Assembly (NCBI RefSeq): GCF_004136315.1
Contig: NZ_CP029562.1
Coordinates: 6,099,501 to 6,163,500 of the forward strand
DNA length: 64,000 nt
Direction: 5' to 3'
Source of the DNA: Mesorhizobium sp. Pch-S
GTDB taxonomy: Bacteria; Pseudomonadota; Alphaproteobacteria; Rhizobiales; Rhizobiaceae
A program made the translations under genes and the position numbers. Position 1 is the stretch's first letter. Every line of letters starts with the position of its first letter. Below are positions 46,737 to 55,863 of this stretch, in pieces. The notes under the pieces are model-generated. The model worked only from the letters and a program-made list of their open reading frames with translations, had not been told where the DNA came from and searched no databases.

Positions 46737-47831
46737 CTAGTTCCTGACGACCACTTCTGTCTCAAGTGGATACGCACCTTTGGTGCCGCGCCAGTGCGCT
46801 GTCGCGAAAACCAGCACGATCATCGCAAAAGCCTGGTGGGTCAACGCCACGTCGATCGGCGCCTGCAGCAGCAGCGTGGCGACACCGATGGCAGCCTGGC
46901 CGACGACAAGCCAGAACAGAACCCAGGCCCGGCGTGAATGCGTGCTGCCCGGCTTGGCACGTGCTGTGGAGAGTGCATGCCAGAAGGCAATGATCAGCAC
47001 CGTGTAGGCAAACATACGGTGTACGAACTGCACCGTCTTCGGGTTCTCGAACAGGTTGATCCAGGCCGGATCGAGTATGAACAGGTCGCCGGGAATGATC
47101 GCGCCGTCCATCAGCGGCCACGTGTTGTAGGTAAGGCCTGCATGCAGGCCGGCAACCAGGGCGCCTAGATAGATCTGGATCAGGACCAGCAGCACCATGA
47201 TGCCGGCGAATCGCTGGGTGCCACGTCCGGCTGGCGGCTCGCTATAGGTGGCCAGCCCGCGCGCTATGTAGGCGACTGCCGTGATGATGATGCAGGCAAG
47301 CGTCAGATGCGTGGCCAGCCGATACTGACTGACCGAAACACGCTCGCTGAGACCGGAAGCAACCATCCACCATCCGATGGCCCCCTGCAGTCCACCGAGC
47401 GCGAGAAGGCCGACCAGACGCGGCTTCAGGCGGCTTTCGAGCCGACGCGTCGCCCAGAAAAAAACGAGCGGAATGGCAACCAGGAAGCCGACACCGCGTG
47501 CCAGCAAGCGATGCGCCCATTCCCACCAGAAGATACCCTTGAACTCCTCCAGCGTCATGTCCTTGTTGATCTGCTGGTATTGCGGGATCTGCTGATATTT
47601 CTCGAACTCCTCCTGCCATTCGGCCTGGTTGAGTGGCGGAACGACACCGTGGATCGGCTTCCATTCGGTGATCGAAAGGCCAGAGCCGGTCATGCGGGTG
47701 GCGCCACCCACCATGACGATGGCAAACAACACCAGCAGCACGACATACAACCAGCCGCGAACCAGTGCACGATTGCGCAATTCGCGATTCTGTTCGGCAA
47801 CGGGTGCGGCAATTTCGGTCGTGGCTGCCAT
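46737..47831 (-). CDS. ctaA: Heme A synthase
   Basis: A 364-residue polytopic membrane protein that oxidises heme O to heme A for cytochrome oxidase. Eight hydrophobic segments are visible. Conserved pieces: [58 protein letters not shown] and [10 protein letters not shown], carrying the heme-ligand histidines. This is the alphaproteobacterial type without the Cys pair of Bacillus CtaA. The start at 47831 is supported by family N-termini; its ribosome site (GGAT) is weak. Confidence 0.92.
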   Translation of the reverse strand: MAATTEIAAPVAEQNRELRNRALVRGWLYVVLLVLFAIVMVGGATRMTGSGLSITEWKPIHGVVPPLNQAEWQEEFEKYQQIPQYQQINKDMTLEEFKGIFWWEWAHRLLARGVGFLVAIPLVFFWATRRLESRLKPRLVGLLALGGLQGAIGWWMVASGLSERVSVSQYRLATHLTLACIIITAVAYIARGLATYSEPPAGRGTQRFAGIMVLLVLIQIYLGALVAGLHAGLTYNTWPLMDGAIIPGDLFILDPAWINLFENPKTVQFVHRMFAYTVLIIAFWHALSTARAKPGSTHSRRAWVLFWLVVGQAAIGVATLLLQAPIDVALTHQAFAMIVLVFATAHWRGTKGAYPLETEVVVRN

Positions 47832-47982
47832 GGCTGATCCGAGTATTGGTCTTGCGGTCTCAAGTGAACCATAGCACCAAAACTGGCAAGGTGACGCGGC
47901 GCGGCACGCCGTCGCGCCAGCGTTGGCCGGTTGCACGCGGCTGCCATTCGGCTTAATCCGAACGTCACAAAGGATTGCGGCC

Positions 47983-48198
47983 ATGCCCATGCGTCTGAAG
48001 AAACTGATCGGAACCGTTCTCCTGGTGGCGCTCGTCGTCGTCTACGCGATTGTCGCGACCATTGTCGCAGTCGCGCAGCTGTCGCAATCCGGTCCGCTCG
48101 CCCACCTCGTCTTCTTCGCACTCAGTGGCCTGCTCTGGATTCTGCCGGCCATGGCCATCATCAAGTGGCTGATCCTCGAGCCCCGCCCGAAGAACTAG
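47983..48198 (+). CDS. DUF2842 domain-containing small membrane protein
   Basis: A 71-residue protein with two hydrophobic segments ([26 protein letters not shown] and [24 protein letters not shown]), ending EPRPKN. It matches the alphaproteobacterial DUF2842 pattern. Function unknown. AGGATT precedes the start. It is divergent from ctaA across 151 bases, an adjacency that suggests a link with respiration but no more. Confidence 0.8.
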   Translation: MPMRLKKLIGTVLLVALVVVYAIVATIVAVAQLSQSGPLAHLVFFALSGLLWILPAMAIIKWLILEPRPKN

Positions 48199-48302
48199 CA
48201 AGCAAGACCAAGATTCATTTATCTTTTTAGTCTAATATGTTGCACCATGACGTGTCCGTCTGATGCAGGCTCACTGCATGGTACCAACAGGACGATGCAG
48301 GC

Positions 48303-49529
48303 ATGGTGGACGCGACGGCGTCGGGGGATAACAGGGCTTTCGCGTCAACGGCAGTGCCTTACGGGGCACCGCCAAGCACGCAATTTTTGCCTTCCGTGCA
48401 GGCAGCCACCGATGAAGTGCTCGCTTCTTATGCCGAATTCGCCCGAACCGCCGTTCATGCTCCGCCGCAGGACCCGCTCTGGGTACGCCACTGGATAGAA
48501 CATCTGCGCCCCGACGCCATCATCGCCTCAGTGGCGGTTGACGGTCATACGGTGTTTGCCCTTGCACTCGAAATCGAACGCTCCGGTCCATTCCGCATAG
48601 CCCGCTTCCTTGGCGGACGTCATGCCAACGGAAATTTCCCTGCAACCTCAATTGCTTCCGGAAGTGACTTCGCATCACTGCACCTGCCAGCGCTGTTTGC
48701 AGCCATCCGGACGGCACGTCCAGATATCGATCTCATCGCACTGCAGCGACTTCAGCCCGACCTCAACGGCACGAACAATCCATTGGCGGGGCTTCCGTCC
48801 TTTCCCAGCCCCAACCTGGCCCTGGCGGTCGACCTCGATGGTGGTTTCGACAGTGTTCTCGAACGCGCCAGCGGCAAACGCAAACGCAAGAAGCACCGCT
48901 CGCAGGCGCGCAAATTCGAGGCCGCTGGCGGATTCGCCAGGATCGAAGCCGGCACCCGAGACGAGACAGGACGCCTGCTCGAAGCCTTCTTTGCCATGAA
49001 GGAACAGCGCTTCCGCAAGATGGGCATCATCAATGTCTTTGGCGACGAACGGGTGCGCGGCTTTTTCCAGGCCCTGTTTGCAAGCGCCCTCGAAAGCGAC
49101 AACCCCACCTTCGTCCTGCATGGGCTGGAAGTTGGCGGCAAGCTGCGCGCCGTGACGGGTTCCAGCCGCTCGCCAAAGCGACTGGTCTGCGAATTCGGCG
49201 CGATCCTGGAGGACGAGCTCTCTTTTGCCAGCCCCGGCGATTTCCTGTTTTTCGACAACATCCAGGAAGCATGCCAGCAGGGCAATCTTCTGTACGATTT
49301 TTCCGTTGGAGATGAGCCGTACAAGCGTCAGTGGTGCGACGTCGAGATCAGGCAGAGCGACGCGCTTCTCCCGCTCACGACAAAGGGCCGCGCACTGGCC
49401 AGTGCCCTGCACCAGGGGGCGCGTGCCAAGGCCTTCGTCAAGAACAGTCCAATGATATGGAAGATCACAAAAGCCCTGCGACGCAGGACACAGGGCCAGG
49501 AACAATCGTCGCGCACCAACGAAGACTGA
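48303..49529 (+). CDS. GNAT/FemAB-like acyltransferase, CelD/BcsL type
   Basis: A 408-residue protein with two GNAT-like halves. FDSVLERASGKRKRKKHRSQARKFEAAGG is typical of the CelD/FemAB-related acyltransferases of polysaccharide loci, and FYxFSVGDEPYKRQWCD is represented by LLYDFSVGDEPYKRQWCDVE near the C-terminus. It probably acylates a sugar or lipid intermediate. It precedes, in convergent orientation, the Wzz-like gene and is near the Wza and glycosyltransferase genes, so exopolysaccharide modification is the likely role. Confidence 0.8.
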   Translation: MVDATASGDNRAFASTAVPYGAPPSTQFLPSVQAATDEVLASYAEFARTAVHAPPQDPLWVRHWIEHLRPDAIIASVAVDGHTVFALALEIERSGPFRIARFLGGRHANGNFPATSIASGSDFASLHLPALFAAIRTARPDIDLIALQRLQPDLNGTNNPLAGLPSFPSPNLALAVDLDGGFDSVLERASGKRKRKKHRSQARKFEAAGGFARIEAGTRDETGRLLEAFFAMKEQRFRKMGIINVFGDERVRGFFQALFASALESDNPTFVLHGLEVGGKLRAVTGSSRSPKRLVCEFGAILEDELSFASPGDFLFFDNIQEACQQGNLLYDFSVGDEPYKRQWCDVEIRQSDALLPLTTKGRALASALHQGARAKAFVKNSPMIWKITKALRRRTQGQEQSSRTNED

Positions 49530-49549
49530 CAAACCATCCACCTGGTGCA

Positions 49550-49633
49550 TCCCCGCTTTTCGCGGAAATACTCCAACTTTGGCGCAGTTAAGGACGTAAA
49601 ACCGCTGCGCACGTTAGCTGGAGTTGCTCCTAG
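49550..49633. repeat. Rhizobial palindromic repeat, copy 5 (inverted, diverged)
   Basis: Read on the minus strand: AGGAGCAACTCCAGC ... GCGCAGCGGTTTTACGTCC ... TTGGAGTATTTCCGCG, the same block order as copies 1-4. It fills the gap between the convergent acyltransferase and Wzz-like genes and reaches the stop codon of the latter. Confidence 0.6.
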
Positions 49634-51894
49634 GCCGCAGACCGACCAAGCGGAGCGCCAGGCCTGCCATGGCTTGCCGGCGTCACAAGAACCAGATCCG
49701 GATACCCCCCCTCGATCAGCTTTACGGCTGCATCGGCGACGGCATCGCTTGGCTCCAGCGCGCTGACGAAGACTTCCGTCGCTTCACCGACAAGCCGACG
49801 GATGCCATCGGCATCTGCCGGTCCACACTCCACCACCACGAGGTCATAGGCGGTGGTCAGCGACTGCATGATGATCGGCAGACGGTCTGCCGCCCGCATG
49901 GCACGTACCGGATCCGCCGTGCCTGCCGGGATCACGTGGCAGTCCGAATAGTGATCGGCATGGATGACATCGCTGAACTGAGCCTCGGAGGCCAGCAGAT
50001 TGGTGATGCCAGCCTGGCTGGTTCCATCAAGCATCGGGCGAGAAGCGGCTCCAGATGCGGTGAGATCCAGAAGCAATACACGCAAGCCGGCGTCCGCGAC
50101 CTCACGAGCGACCAGAATGGAGCTGGCGGCGGCCTCATCGCCTTCCGGCGAGATGAAGATAGCGCGCGCAGCCCCGCTGGTGATCAGCCTTTCGGCGGCT
50201 TTTTCGATATCGATCTCGCCAAGTCCCAGTACGGATTGTTCCAGCGCGGGCTCGTCCGCCGGCAAGGGCTCCTCCACCGGCACGTGTGCGTGTCCGGCGG
50301 AAACATTCTCGATCAGCGCCGCAGCCTTGCGTACCGCCTCGGCGCGCTCGTCGTCCTGCTGCCGCGTCGTTGCCGCAGGAATTTCTGCCGCAGGACGACG
50401 ATTCTCTTCAGACGCATCAGCTTCTACTGCGGGCATTGGCACCGGTACTACCGGCATAGGTACCTGCCTCACAGGTTCGGGCCGCGGTCCCGGTGCCGGG
50501 CGCATGGCGCGACCCGAGAATAGCTCGCTTAGCAGGGTGAAAATCGACATCACCAGCAACGAGGCGACGAATGCCGCAGTGACGATAGGGATGACTTTGG
50601 GGAAATATGGCTCCGTGGGAATCGTCGCCCTCGAAACGATGCTTGCGACGACCGGCAGATAGTTGCGATCCTGACGTGAGTTCGCCTCCTGGAAGCGGGC
50701 CAGATTATCTTGAAGCGCCTGGCGTTTCGTTGCGGCGTCAAGCTCCAGGGAGCTGAGTTCGACCCGTGCTTCCTCGGCGCGTGCTGCCTCAGCCTTCAAT
50801 TGGTTCAGATCGGTCAAAAGCTGACTCTCGCGCTCCCGCGCGGTTTGCGCTTGAGTGACGAGACCAGCCAAGACGTTCTGGGCTTCCCCGCGAAGCTGCC
50901 GATCTATGTCGGCAAGCTGAGACCGAAGCGAGCGGATGCGCGGGTGATTCTCAAGCAGGGTGGTCGAGAGATCCGCGATGTCGCTTTTGATCTGCCCTTC
51001 CCGGTCGCGAAGGCGCTGGATCGCCGGTGATGCCTGCACCTCCGGGAAGGAGTCCAGTGATCCTCCTCCCTGGAGCGCCTTCCGCACAGCTTGGGACGTT
51101 GCCTCGGCAGAGGCCCGGTTGGCCTGCACACGCGAGTATTCGCTCTGCATCTCGGAAACCCGCTGCGACACGAGCGCGGTGTTGTTCTGACCAGTGAGAA
51201 GATCAGACTGCGCCCGATAGGTCGCAACCTTGGCCTCGGCCTCCTTCACTTGCTGGGAAAGCCTGTTGATTTCCGGTTCCAGATAGCCGGTCGCTTCGGC
51301 ACCCGACTCTCTCTTTGACCCCCGCAACATTGCAACATAGGCGTCAGCGATCTCACCGGGCACCGCGACTGCCAACTTGGGATCACGAGACGAAAACTCG
51401 ATGCCGATGATGCGCGTCCCTTCAACGCGATAGACGTTGAGTTTCTCGCGCATTCTCTTGAGCACGCGCTCTTCAGGGGGAATCTCGCTCGGATCGCTCT
51501 TCAAACCAACCAGGATGAGAAAATGGCTGACCGCAGACATGTCCACGGTCTCATCAAACTCCGCCCGTTTCGCCAGATCGAGCTTTTTCGCAACCTGACT
51601 GAGAACGTCAGTCGACGAGATCAGCACCACCTGGCTGGCGACCGCTCCATCATCCAGATTTTCACGATTCGCATCGGCACCTGCATTTGGGCGCGTGAAT
51701 GGAGATTCGCGGTCCGCGATTTCCAGTCGCGTCTCGGCTTTGTAAAGCGGCGTAACAAACGAGGTGATGGCGAATGCCAGGCCCGCCACGAGCAGGGAAC
51801 CCACAAGTATACGCAGCCAGTTTCGGCCAAGACTCGCGAAGAGCTGCCTCAGGTCAACATCAACATCCGCCGCGCTAGATTGTACGCTCGACAT
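49630..51894 (-). CDS. Wzz-like exopolysaccharide chain-length protein with degenerate kinase domain
   Basis: A 754-residue inner-membrane protein. Residues ~14-110 are a Wzz domain with a first membrane helix (ILVGSLLVAGLAFAITSFV); a long coiled coil spans ~190-410; the second helix is VIPIVTAAFVASLLVMSIF (~430). After a Pro-rich linker comes a tyrosine-kinase-like domain (~560-754) in which Walker A is lost (FISPEGDEAAASSILVA, no GK[ST]) and Walker A' reads LLLDLT. No C-terminal Tyr cluster is seen. So it looks like an ExoP/BY-kinase relative that keeps the copolymerase part only. Start 51894 has GGGAG upstream. Confidence 0.85.
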   Translation of the reverse strand: MSSVQSSAADVDVDLRQLFASLGRNWLRILVGSLLVAGLAFAITSFVTPLYKAETRLEIADRESPFTRPNAGADANRENLDDGAVASQVVLISSTDVLSQVAKKLDLAKRAEFDETVDMSAVSHFLILVGLKSDPSEIPPEERVLKRMREKLNVYRVEGTRIIGIEFSSRDPKLAVAVPGEIADAYVAMLRGSKRESGAEATGYLEPEINRLSQQVKEAEAKVATYRAQSDLLTGQNNTALVSQRVSEMQSEYSRVQANRASAEATSQAVRKALQGGGSLDSFPEVQASPAIQRLRDREGQIKSDIADLSTTLLENHPRIRSLRSQLADIDRQLRGEAQNVLAGLVTQAQTARERESQLLTDLNQLKAEAARAEEARVELSSLELDAATKRQALQDNLARFQEANSRQDRNYLPVVASIVSRATIPTEPYFPKVIPIVTAAFVASLLVMSIFTLLSELFSGRAMRPAPGPRPEPVRQVPMPVVPVPMPAVEADASEENRRPAAEIPAATTRQQDDERAEAVRKAAALIENVSAGHAHVPVEEPLPADEPALEQSVLGLGEIDIEKAAERLITSGAARAIFISPEGDEAAASSILVAREVADAGLRVLLLDLTASGAASRPMLDGTSQAGITNLLASEAQFSDVIHADHYSDCHVIPAGTADPVRAMRAADRLPIIMQSLTTAYDLVVVECGPADADGIRRLVGEATEVFVSALEPSDAVADAAVKLIEGGYPDLVLVTPASHGRPGAPLGRSAA

Positions 51895-52166
51895 GCATCC
51901 TGCTCCCACTTTGGGTTGCGGGCATGGTAAACAAGCATGGTAACTTAGCCGTTAAAAAAGCCACCCCTCAAATAAGCTGGCGGCAGAATCCCTTACCGCC
52001 AGTCGCTACGGATGCAATTGACAGCGCCCAAACCATAAAATCAGCATCTGCTCATATTTCGCGACGCCGAATTTTACCGGCCATTAACCCTAACAGACCG
52101 ATAACGAGACTCGATCCTGAACGTCTGCCGATCATCCGGCGACCAGTCGAAGGCATGTACCTGGTG
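51895..52166. other. Divergent promoter region of the exopolysaccharide genes
   Basis: 272 bases, noticeably more AT-rich than the flanking genes, between the Wzz-like (minus) and Wza-like (plus) genes. It should contain both promoters, but no confident -35/-10 pair or dyad was identified. TTGACA occurs at 52017 without a suitable -10. Confidence 0.4.
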
Positions 52167-52730
52167 ATGAGAAAATCTGCCCCGCTCCTTCGCGCATTGC
52201 TTGCAGTATCGCTGCTGGCGGGCTGCACCAGCTACCGGCCGACACCGCCGGCTTTCCATGACGCGCTCACGCAGCCCTACCGGCTCGGCGCCGGTGACCG
52301 CGTACGGGTAACCGTCTTCGAGCAGGACGGCCTGACCAACACCTACAATGTCGACCAGTCAGGCTTTATCTCCTTCCCGCTCGTTGGCCCGGTTCCGGCA
52401 CGCGGCAGCACGGCCCAGCAGCTCGAAAAGGCCCTCGCCGTCAAGCTGCGGCAGGGCTATCTGCGCGATCCCGATGTCTCTGTCGAAATCGACCGTTACC
52501 GTCCGATCTTCGTCATGGGCGAGGTCGGCGCTCCCGGCCAATATTCCTATGTGCCCGGCTTGACCGTGCAGAAAGCTGTTGCCATCGCAGGTGGCTTCTC
52601 GGCTCGCGCCAACCAGTCGGATGTCGATGTTACACGCGACATCAATGGCAAGGTGATGACCGGGCAGGTCGTGACATCCGACCCGCTGCTGCCAGGTGAT
52701 ACCGTCTACGTTCGCGAACGCCTGTTCTGA
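52167..52730 (+). CDS. Polysaccharide export lipoprotein (Wza-like)
   Basis: A 187-residue outer-membrane lipoprotein. The signal ends in a lipobox, LLAVSLLAGCTSY (lipidated Cys ~20). The polysaccharide-export domain follows: YRLGAGDRVRVTVFEQDGLTNTYNVDQSGFISFPLVG, then a SLBB-type domain FVMGEVGAPGQYSYVPGLTVQKAVAIAGGFS, ending LLPGDTVYVRERLF. It is the short Wza type that lacks the C-terminal helix ring. Start could also be ATG 52155 or GTG 52164; AAGG is at 52150-52153. The glycosyltransferase gene begins five bases after its stop. Confidence 0.88.
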   Translation: MRKSAPLLRALLAVSLLAGCTSYRPTPPAFHDALTQPYRLGAGDRVRVTVFEQDGLTNTYNVDQSGFISFPLVGPVPARGSTAQQLEKALAVKLRQGYLRDPDVSVEIDRYRPIFVMGEVGAPGQYSYVPGLTVQKAVAIAGGFSARANQSDVDVTRDINGKVMTGQVVTSDPLLPGDTVYVRERLF

Positions 52731-52734
52731 TCAC

Positions 52735-53871
52735 GTGGCATCCCCTTCTTCGCTCCGCATCGTTCATTGCTTCCGCTCACCGGTCGGCGGTATTTTCCGC
52801 CACGTGCGCGATCTTGCCGATGCGCAGGCCGCTGCCGGCCACCAGGTGGGCATCGTCTGCGATTCGACAACCGGGGGTGCGTTCGAGGAAGCACTGTTTG
52901 ACGACATGAAAGATACGCTGGCGCTTGGCGTGCATCGCACTCCCATGCAACGGCACATCGGTCCAGGGGACGCCGCTTCGGCCTGGCGAACCTTCAAGAT
53001 CATCAAGGAATTGCAGCCGGACGTGCTCCATGGCCATGGCGCCAAGGGCGGTGCCTATGCGCGCCTGTTCGGCTCACTGTTGCGGGTTTCAAGGTCTCGC
53101 GTGGCCCGCCTCTATTCGCCGCATGGCGGCAGCCTGCACTATGACGAGCGCACGGCGACAGGAAAGCTGTTCTTCGCAATCGAGCGGACGATGGCTTTCT
53201 TCACCGACTACCTGCTGTTCGTTTCCGACTACGAGAGGCAGGCTTACCGGCGCAAGGTTGGGGAACCGCGTGTGCCGAACGTGCTGGTCTACAACGGGTT
53301 GCGCGATGGTGAATTCGAACCCGTCGCCGCAGAAACGGATGCCGCCGATCTTCTCTACATCGGCATGATGCGTGACCTGAAGGGTCCGGACATCTTCATC
53401 GATGCCCTCGCCCAGGCAGAGATTCGCTCCGAACGCACCATCAGCGCCGTCATGGTCGGCGATGGCGACGACCTGCCGCGCTATCATGCCCAGGTGAAGC
53501 GGCTTGGGCTGGACAACCGCATTCGTTTTTTCCCGCCGATGCCAGCCCGCAGGGCTTTTGCGCTGGCTCATGTTGTCGTGGTGCCTTCGCGCGCCGAAGC
53601 GATGCCCTACATCGTGCTCGAGACACTCGCGGCGGGAAAACCGATGATCGCCAGCGCGGTCGGTGGCATACCGGAAATCTTCGGCCCTGATTCCCCTGCC
53701 CTCGTGCAGCCGGACGCCATCGAAATCGGTGAGAAAATGGACCAGGCGCTGACCGATCTGGATGCCTATCGCCAGGCGATGCCGCAAACCAGCGTCCTGA
53801 AGTCACGATTCGGCGCTGATGTCATGGCAGCCGAAATCGAAAAAGCGTATTTCGCGGCCCTGGCTGGGTAG
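52735..53871 (+). CDS. Glycosyltransferase family 4 protein
   Basis: A 378-residue GT-B transferase. The N-terminal half starts LRIVHCFRSPVGGIFRHVRDLADAQAAAGHQVGIV; the nucleotide-sugar site is in PSRAEAMPYIVLETLAAGKPMIASAVGGIPEIF (E-x7-E type). It transfers a sugar to a growing glycan or lipid carrier on the cytoplasmic side. The start is GTG 52735, five bases after the Wza-like stop, so the two are one operon. Ribosome site weak. Confidence 0.88.
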   Translation: MASPSSLRIVHCFRSPVGGIFRHVRDLADAQAAAGHQVGIVCDSTTGGAFEEALFDDMKDTLALGVHRTPMQRHIGPGDAASAWRTFKIIKELQPDVLHGHGAKGGAYARLFGSLLRVSRSRVARLYSPHGGSLHYDERTATGKLFFAIERTMAFFTDYLLFVSDYERQAYRRKVGEPRVPNVLVYNGLRDGEFEPVAAETDAADLLYIGMMRDLKGPDIFIDALAQAEIRSERTISAVMVGDGDDLPRYHAQVKRLGLDNRIRFFPPMPARRAFALAHVVVVPSRAEAMPYIVLETLAAGKPMIASAVGGIPEIFGPDSPALVQPDAIEIGEKMDQALTDLDAYRQAMPQTSVLKSRFGADVMAAEIEKAYFAALAG

Positions 53872-53872
53872 C

Positions 53873-53955
53873 GCTCCAAGGAACAATTCCGGCAAAACGC
53901 GTTGCAGCCTTTGCATCTGCAACTGCGTAAAACAAAAGAGTCGCAGACGCTCTGG
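53873..53955. repeat. Rhizobial palindromic repeat, copy 6 (shortened)
   Basis: GCTCCAAGGAACAATTCCGGC ... CTGCGTAAAACAAAAGAGTCGCAGACGCTC keeps the start and middle blocks but lacks the GTTTCCGCG arm. It lies directly after the glycosyltransferase stop and before the convergent IscU-like gene. Confidence 0.5.
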
Positions 53956-53956
53956 A

Positions 53957-54403
53957 TCAGGCGGCGGCCTCGGCGCTCTTCTCTTCGATCTGGCCAATCG
54001 CATCCACGACGGCGTCGAAGGTCAGCATCGTGGAAGCGTGACGTGCCTTGTAGTCGCGCACCGGCTCCAGATACTTCAGGTCAGCGAAACGACCTTCAGG
54101 CGGCGGCCCATTTTCCTTCAGCATCTTCCACATCGCCTCGCGCACCGCGCGCAGCTCCTGTGCAGTCGCGCCAACGACGTTGGCAGCCATGATCGAGGAC
54201 GACGCCTGACCGAGGGCACACGCCTTCACGTCATGCGCGAAATCGGTAACGACACCGTCCCGCATGGCGATATCGACGACCACGGTCGAACCACACAGCT
54301 TGGAATGAGCCTTGGCTGTCGCGTCGGGATGCTCCAACCGGCCGATACGGCCGATATTTCCGGCAAAGCCAAGAATTTTCGTGTTGTAGACGTCGTCGAT
54401 CAT
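53957..54403 (-). CDS. Iron-sulfur cluster assembly scaffold protein (IscU/SufU-like)
   Basis: A 148-residue scaffold-type protein. The first two Cys sites are present (HSKLCGSTVVVDIAM, Cys ~37, and DVKACALGQASSSIMA, Cys ~62). The third usual Cys is replaced: the segment reads YKARHASTMLTFDAVVDAIGQ, with Ala-Ser where a Cys is expected. The same form occurs in alphaproteobacterial relatives by my recollection, so the protein may carry or modulate clusters differently from IscU. It is divergent from folE. Confidence 0.82.
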   Translation of the reverse strand: MIDDVYNTKILGFAGNIGRIGRLEHPDATAKAHSKLCGSTVVVDIAMRDGVVTDFAHDVKACALGQASSSIMAANVVGATAQELRAVREAMWKMLKENGPPPEGRFADLKYLEPVRDYKARHASTMLTFDAVVDAIGQIEEKSAEAAA

Positions 54404-54478
54404 AATGTTTCAGCCCGCCGTGCTGGCACGATCATCGAATACTGCTGGCGTATCTTTCATTCGCTCGGCACGACCATA

Positions 54479-54484
54479 TATAAT
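54479..54484 (+). promoter_or_regulatory. folE: -10 element of the folE promoter
   Basis: A perfect TATAAT, 161 bases above the folE start codon, implying transcription from about 54491 and a leader of roughly 150 bases. The -35 (TTCATT around 54456) is weak, which would suit regulation. Confidence 0.5.
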
Positions 54485-54490
54485 GCTGGA

Positions 54491-54644
54491 GGTCCGGTGA
54501 CGACAAGGCGACGGGCAGTCGCTTCAGCCGGCCTTTTTTCACGCCGCTTTCGGGCGGGAAACCGGGTGGGTTTCCGCTACCGCAAAAGGCAGTGGTCCGT
54601 TCAACTCGTTCCCTCTATGAAGGGAACTACGGGAGATGCCTTTC
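54491..54644 (+). ncRNA. Structured folE leader, candidate folE RNA motif
   Basis: The region between the probable transcript start and folE can fold into consecutive hairpins: CCGGT(54494-54498)/GCCGG enclosing GCGAC-GGGCA-GTCGC; GGAAACC...GGTTTCC near 54558-54575; and CCCT...AGGG just before the ribosome site GGGAG (54631-54635). A conserved RNA called the folE motif is known upstream of folE in Alphaproteobacteria. Whether this sequence fits that covariance model was not tested; the match is by position, clade and structure. Confidence 0.5.
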
Positions 54645-55283
54645 ATGGATGCCGCCATCAAGAAGATCATGCCGCAGTCGGCCTATATGGACAAGCCGGT
54701 CACCGACCGGCCGAGCCAGGAGGAAGTCGAGGCGGCAGTCCGTACGCTTTTGCGCTGGACCGGCGACAATCCGGACCGCGAAGGACTGGTCGACACGCCG
54801 AAACGCGTCGCCAAGGCTTACCGCGAGATGTTCGGCGGCTATGATATGTGCCCGGCCGAAGAACTCGGGCGCACCTTCGAGGAAGTCGCAGGCTATGACG
54901 ACCTCGTCATCGTGCGCGACATCAAGTTCCATTCGCATTGCGAGCACCATATGGTGCCGATCATCGGCAAGGCACATGTCGGCTATCTGCCGGATGGGAA
55001 GGTCGTCGGGCTTTCGAAAATCGCCCGCGTCGTCGACATCTTCGCACATCGCCTGCAGACCCAGGAGGCGCTGACTGCGCAGATTGCCGGTGTCATCCAG
55101 GACGTGCTAAATCCGCGTGGCGTTGCGGTGATGGTCGAGGCCGAACACATGTGCATGGCCATGCGCGGCATCCGCAAACAGGGATCGACAACCCTGACTT
55201 CCACTTTCACCGGCACTTTCCGGGACAATCCCGAGGAGCAGATCCGGTTCGTTACCATGGTGCGTGCCGGCAGCGGAATCTGA
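54645..55283 (+). CDS. folE: GTP cyclohydrolase I (type IA)
   Basis: A 212-residue enzyme that converts GTP to 7,8-dihydroneopterin triphosphate, first step of folate synthesis. Zinc ligands are in [11 protein letters not shown] and MCMAMRG (Cys, His, Cys); [20 protein letters not shown] and [12 protein letters not shown] are family landmarks. ATG 54645 is preferred over 54636 because GGGAG lies nine bases upstream. hisI follows after 36 bases. Expression is probably controlled through the structured leader. Confidence 0.95.
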   Translation: MDAAIKKIMPQSAYMDKPVTDRPSQEEVEAAVRTLLRWTGDNPDREGLVDTPKRVAKAYREMFGGYDMCPAEELGRTFEEVAGYDDLVIVRDIKFHSHCEHHMVPIIGKAHVGYLPDGKVVGLSKIARVVDIFAHRLQTQEALTAQIAGVIQDVLNPRGVAVMVEAEHMCMAMRGIRKQGSTTLTSTFTGTFRDNPEEQIRFVTMVRAGSGI

Positions 55284-55319
55284 TCCGCCTCGCCGGTTCC
55301 AGATTTCCAGGACCCGGCG

Positions 55320-55778
55320 ATGACCGCTTTGCAATTTCCCGCCCCTTCCAGCGACAAGCTGCAGCTGGAGGAAGGCGAAGACTTCACGCCGCGTTTCGAC
55401 GCCAGTGGCCTTGTCACCGCGGTCGTCACCGACGCCAGTGACGGCATGCTTCTGATGGTTGCGCACATGAATGCGCAGGCGCTCGCCCTGACGCTGGAAA
55501 CCGGAATCGCCCACTACTGGTCGCGTTCGCGCAACGCGCTTTGGAAGAAAGGCGAAACGTCGGGCAATTTTCAGCATGTCGCTGAAATCCGGACCGATTG
55601 CGACCAGGACGCGGTGTGGCTTCGCGTAAATGTGACAGGTCATGATGCAACCTGTCACACTGGCCGGCGTTCCTGCTTTTATCGAACGGTGGAACTTGTC
55701 GACGGCAAGGGGATGCTCGCCGGGGACGGCAGCGCGCCGCTGTTCGATGCGCATGAGACCTATCGGAAGCCTCGTTGA
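55320..55778 (+). CDS. hisI: Phosphoribosyl-AMP cyclohydrolase
   Basis: A 152-residue histidine-biosynthesis enzyme that opens the purine ring of PR-AMP. Metal sites are [13 protein letters not shown] (DxDxD-like) and [13 protein letters not shown] (two Cys); [23 protein letters not shown] is the substrate-binding segment. It is the stand-alone form without the HisE domain. The folE-hisI adjacency pairs two ring-opening cyclohydrolases acting on purine nucleotides and is common in rhizobia. Confidence 0.93.
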   Translation: MTALQFPAPSSDKLQLEEGEDFTPRFDASGLVTAVVTDASDGMLLMVAHMNAQALALTLETGIAHYWSRSRNALWKKGETSGNFQHVAEIRTDCDQDAVWLRVNVTGHDATCHTGRRSCFYRTVELVDGKGMLAGDGSAPLFDAHETYRKPR

Positions 55779-55863
55779 TTATCCCCCTGGGACGCAACTT
55801 TGCCCGATTCACGATTTCGATACGGCCGTTGTATAAGATGGTCGTGGGTTAAGGGAGACTGTG

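Noticed and set aside
52017..52045. TTGACA with TAAAAT as the Wza-like gene promoter
   Set aside because: The spacer is only 12 bases, too short for a sigma-70 promoter.
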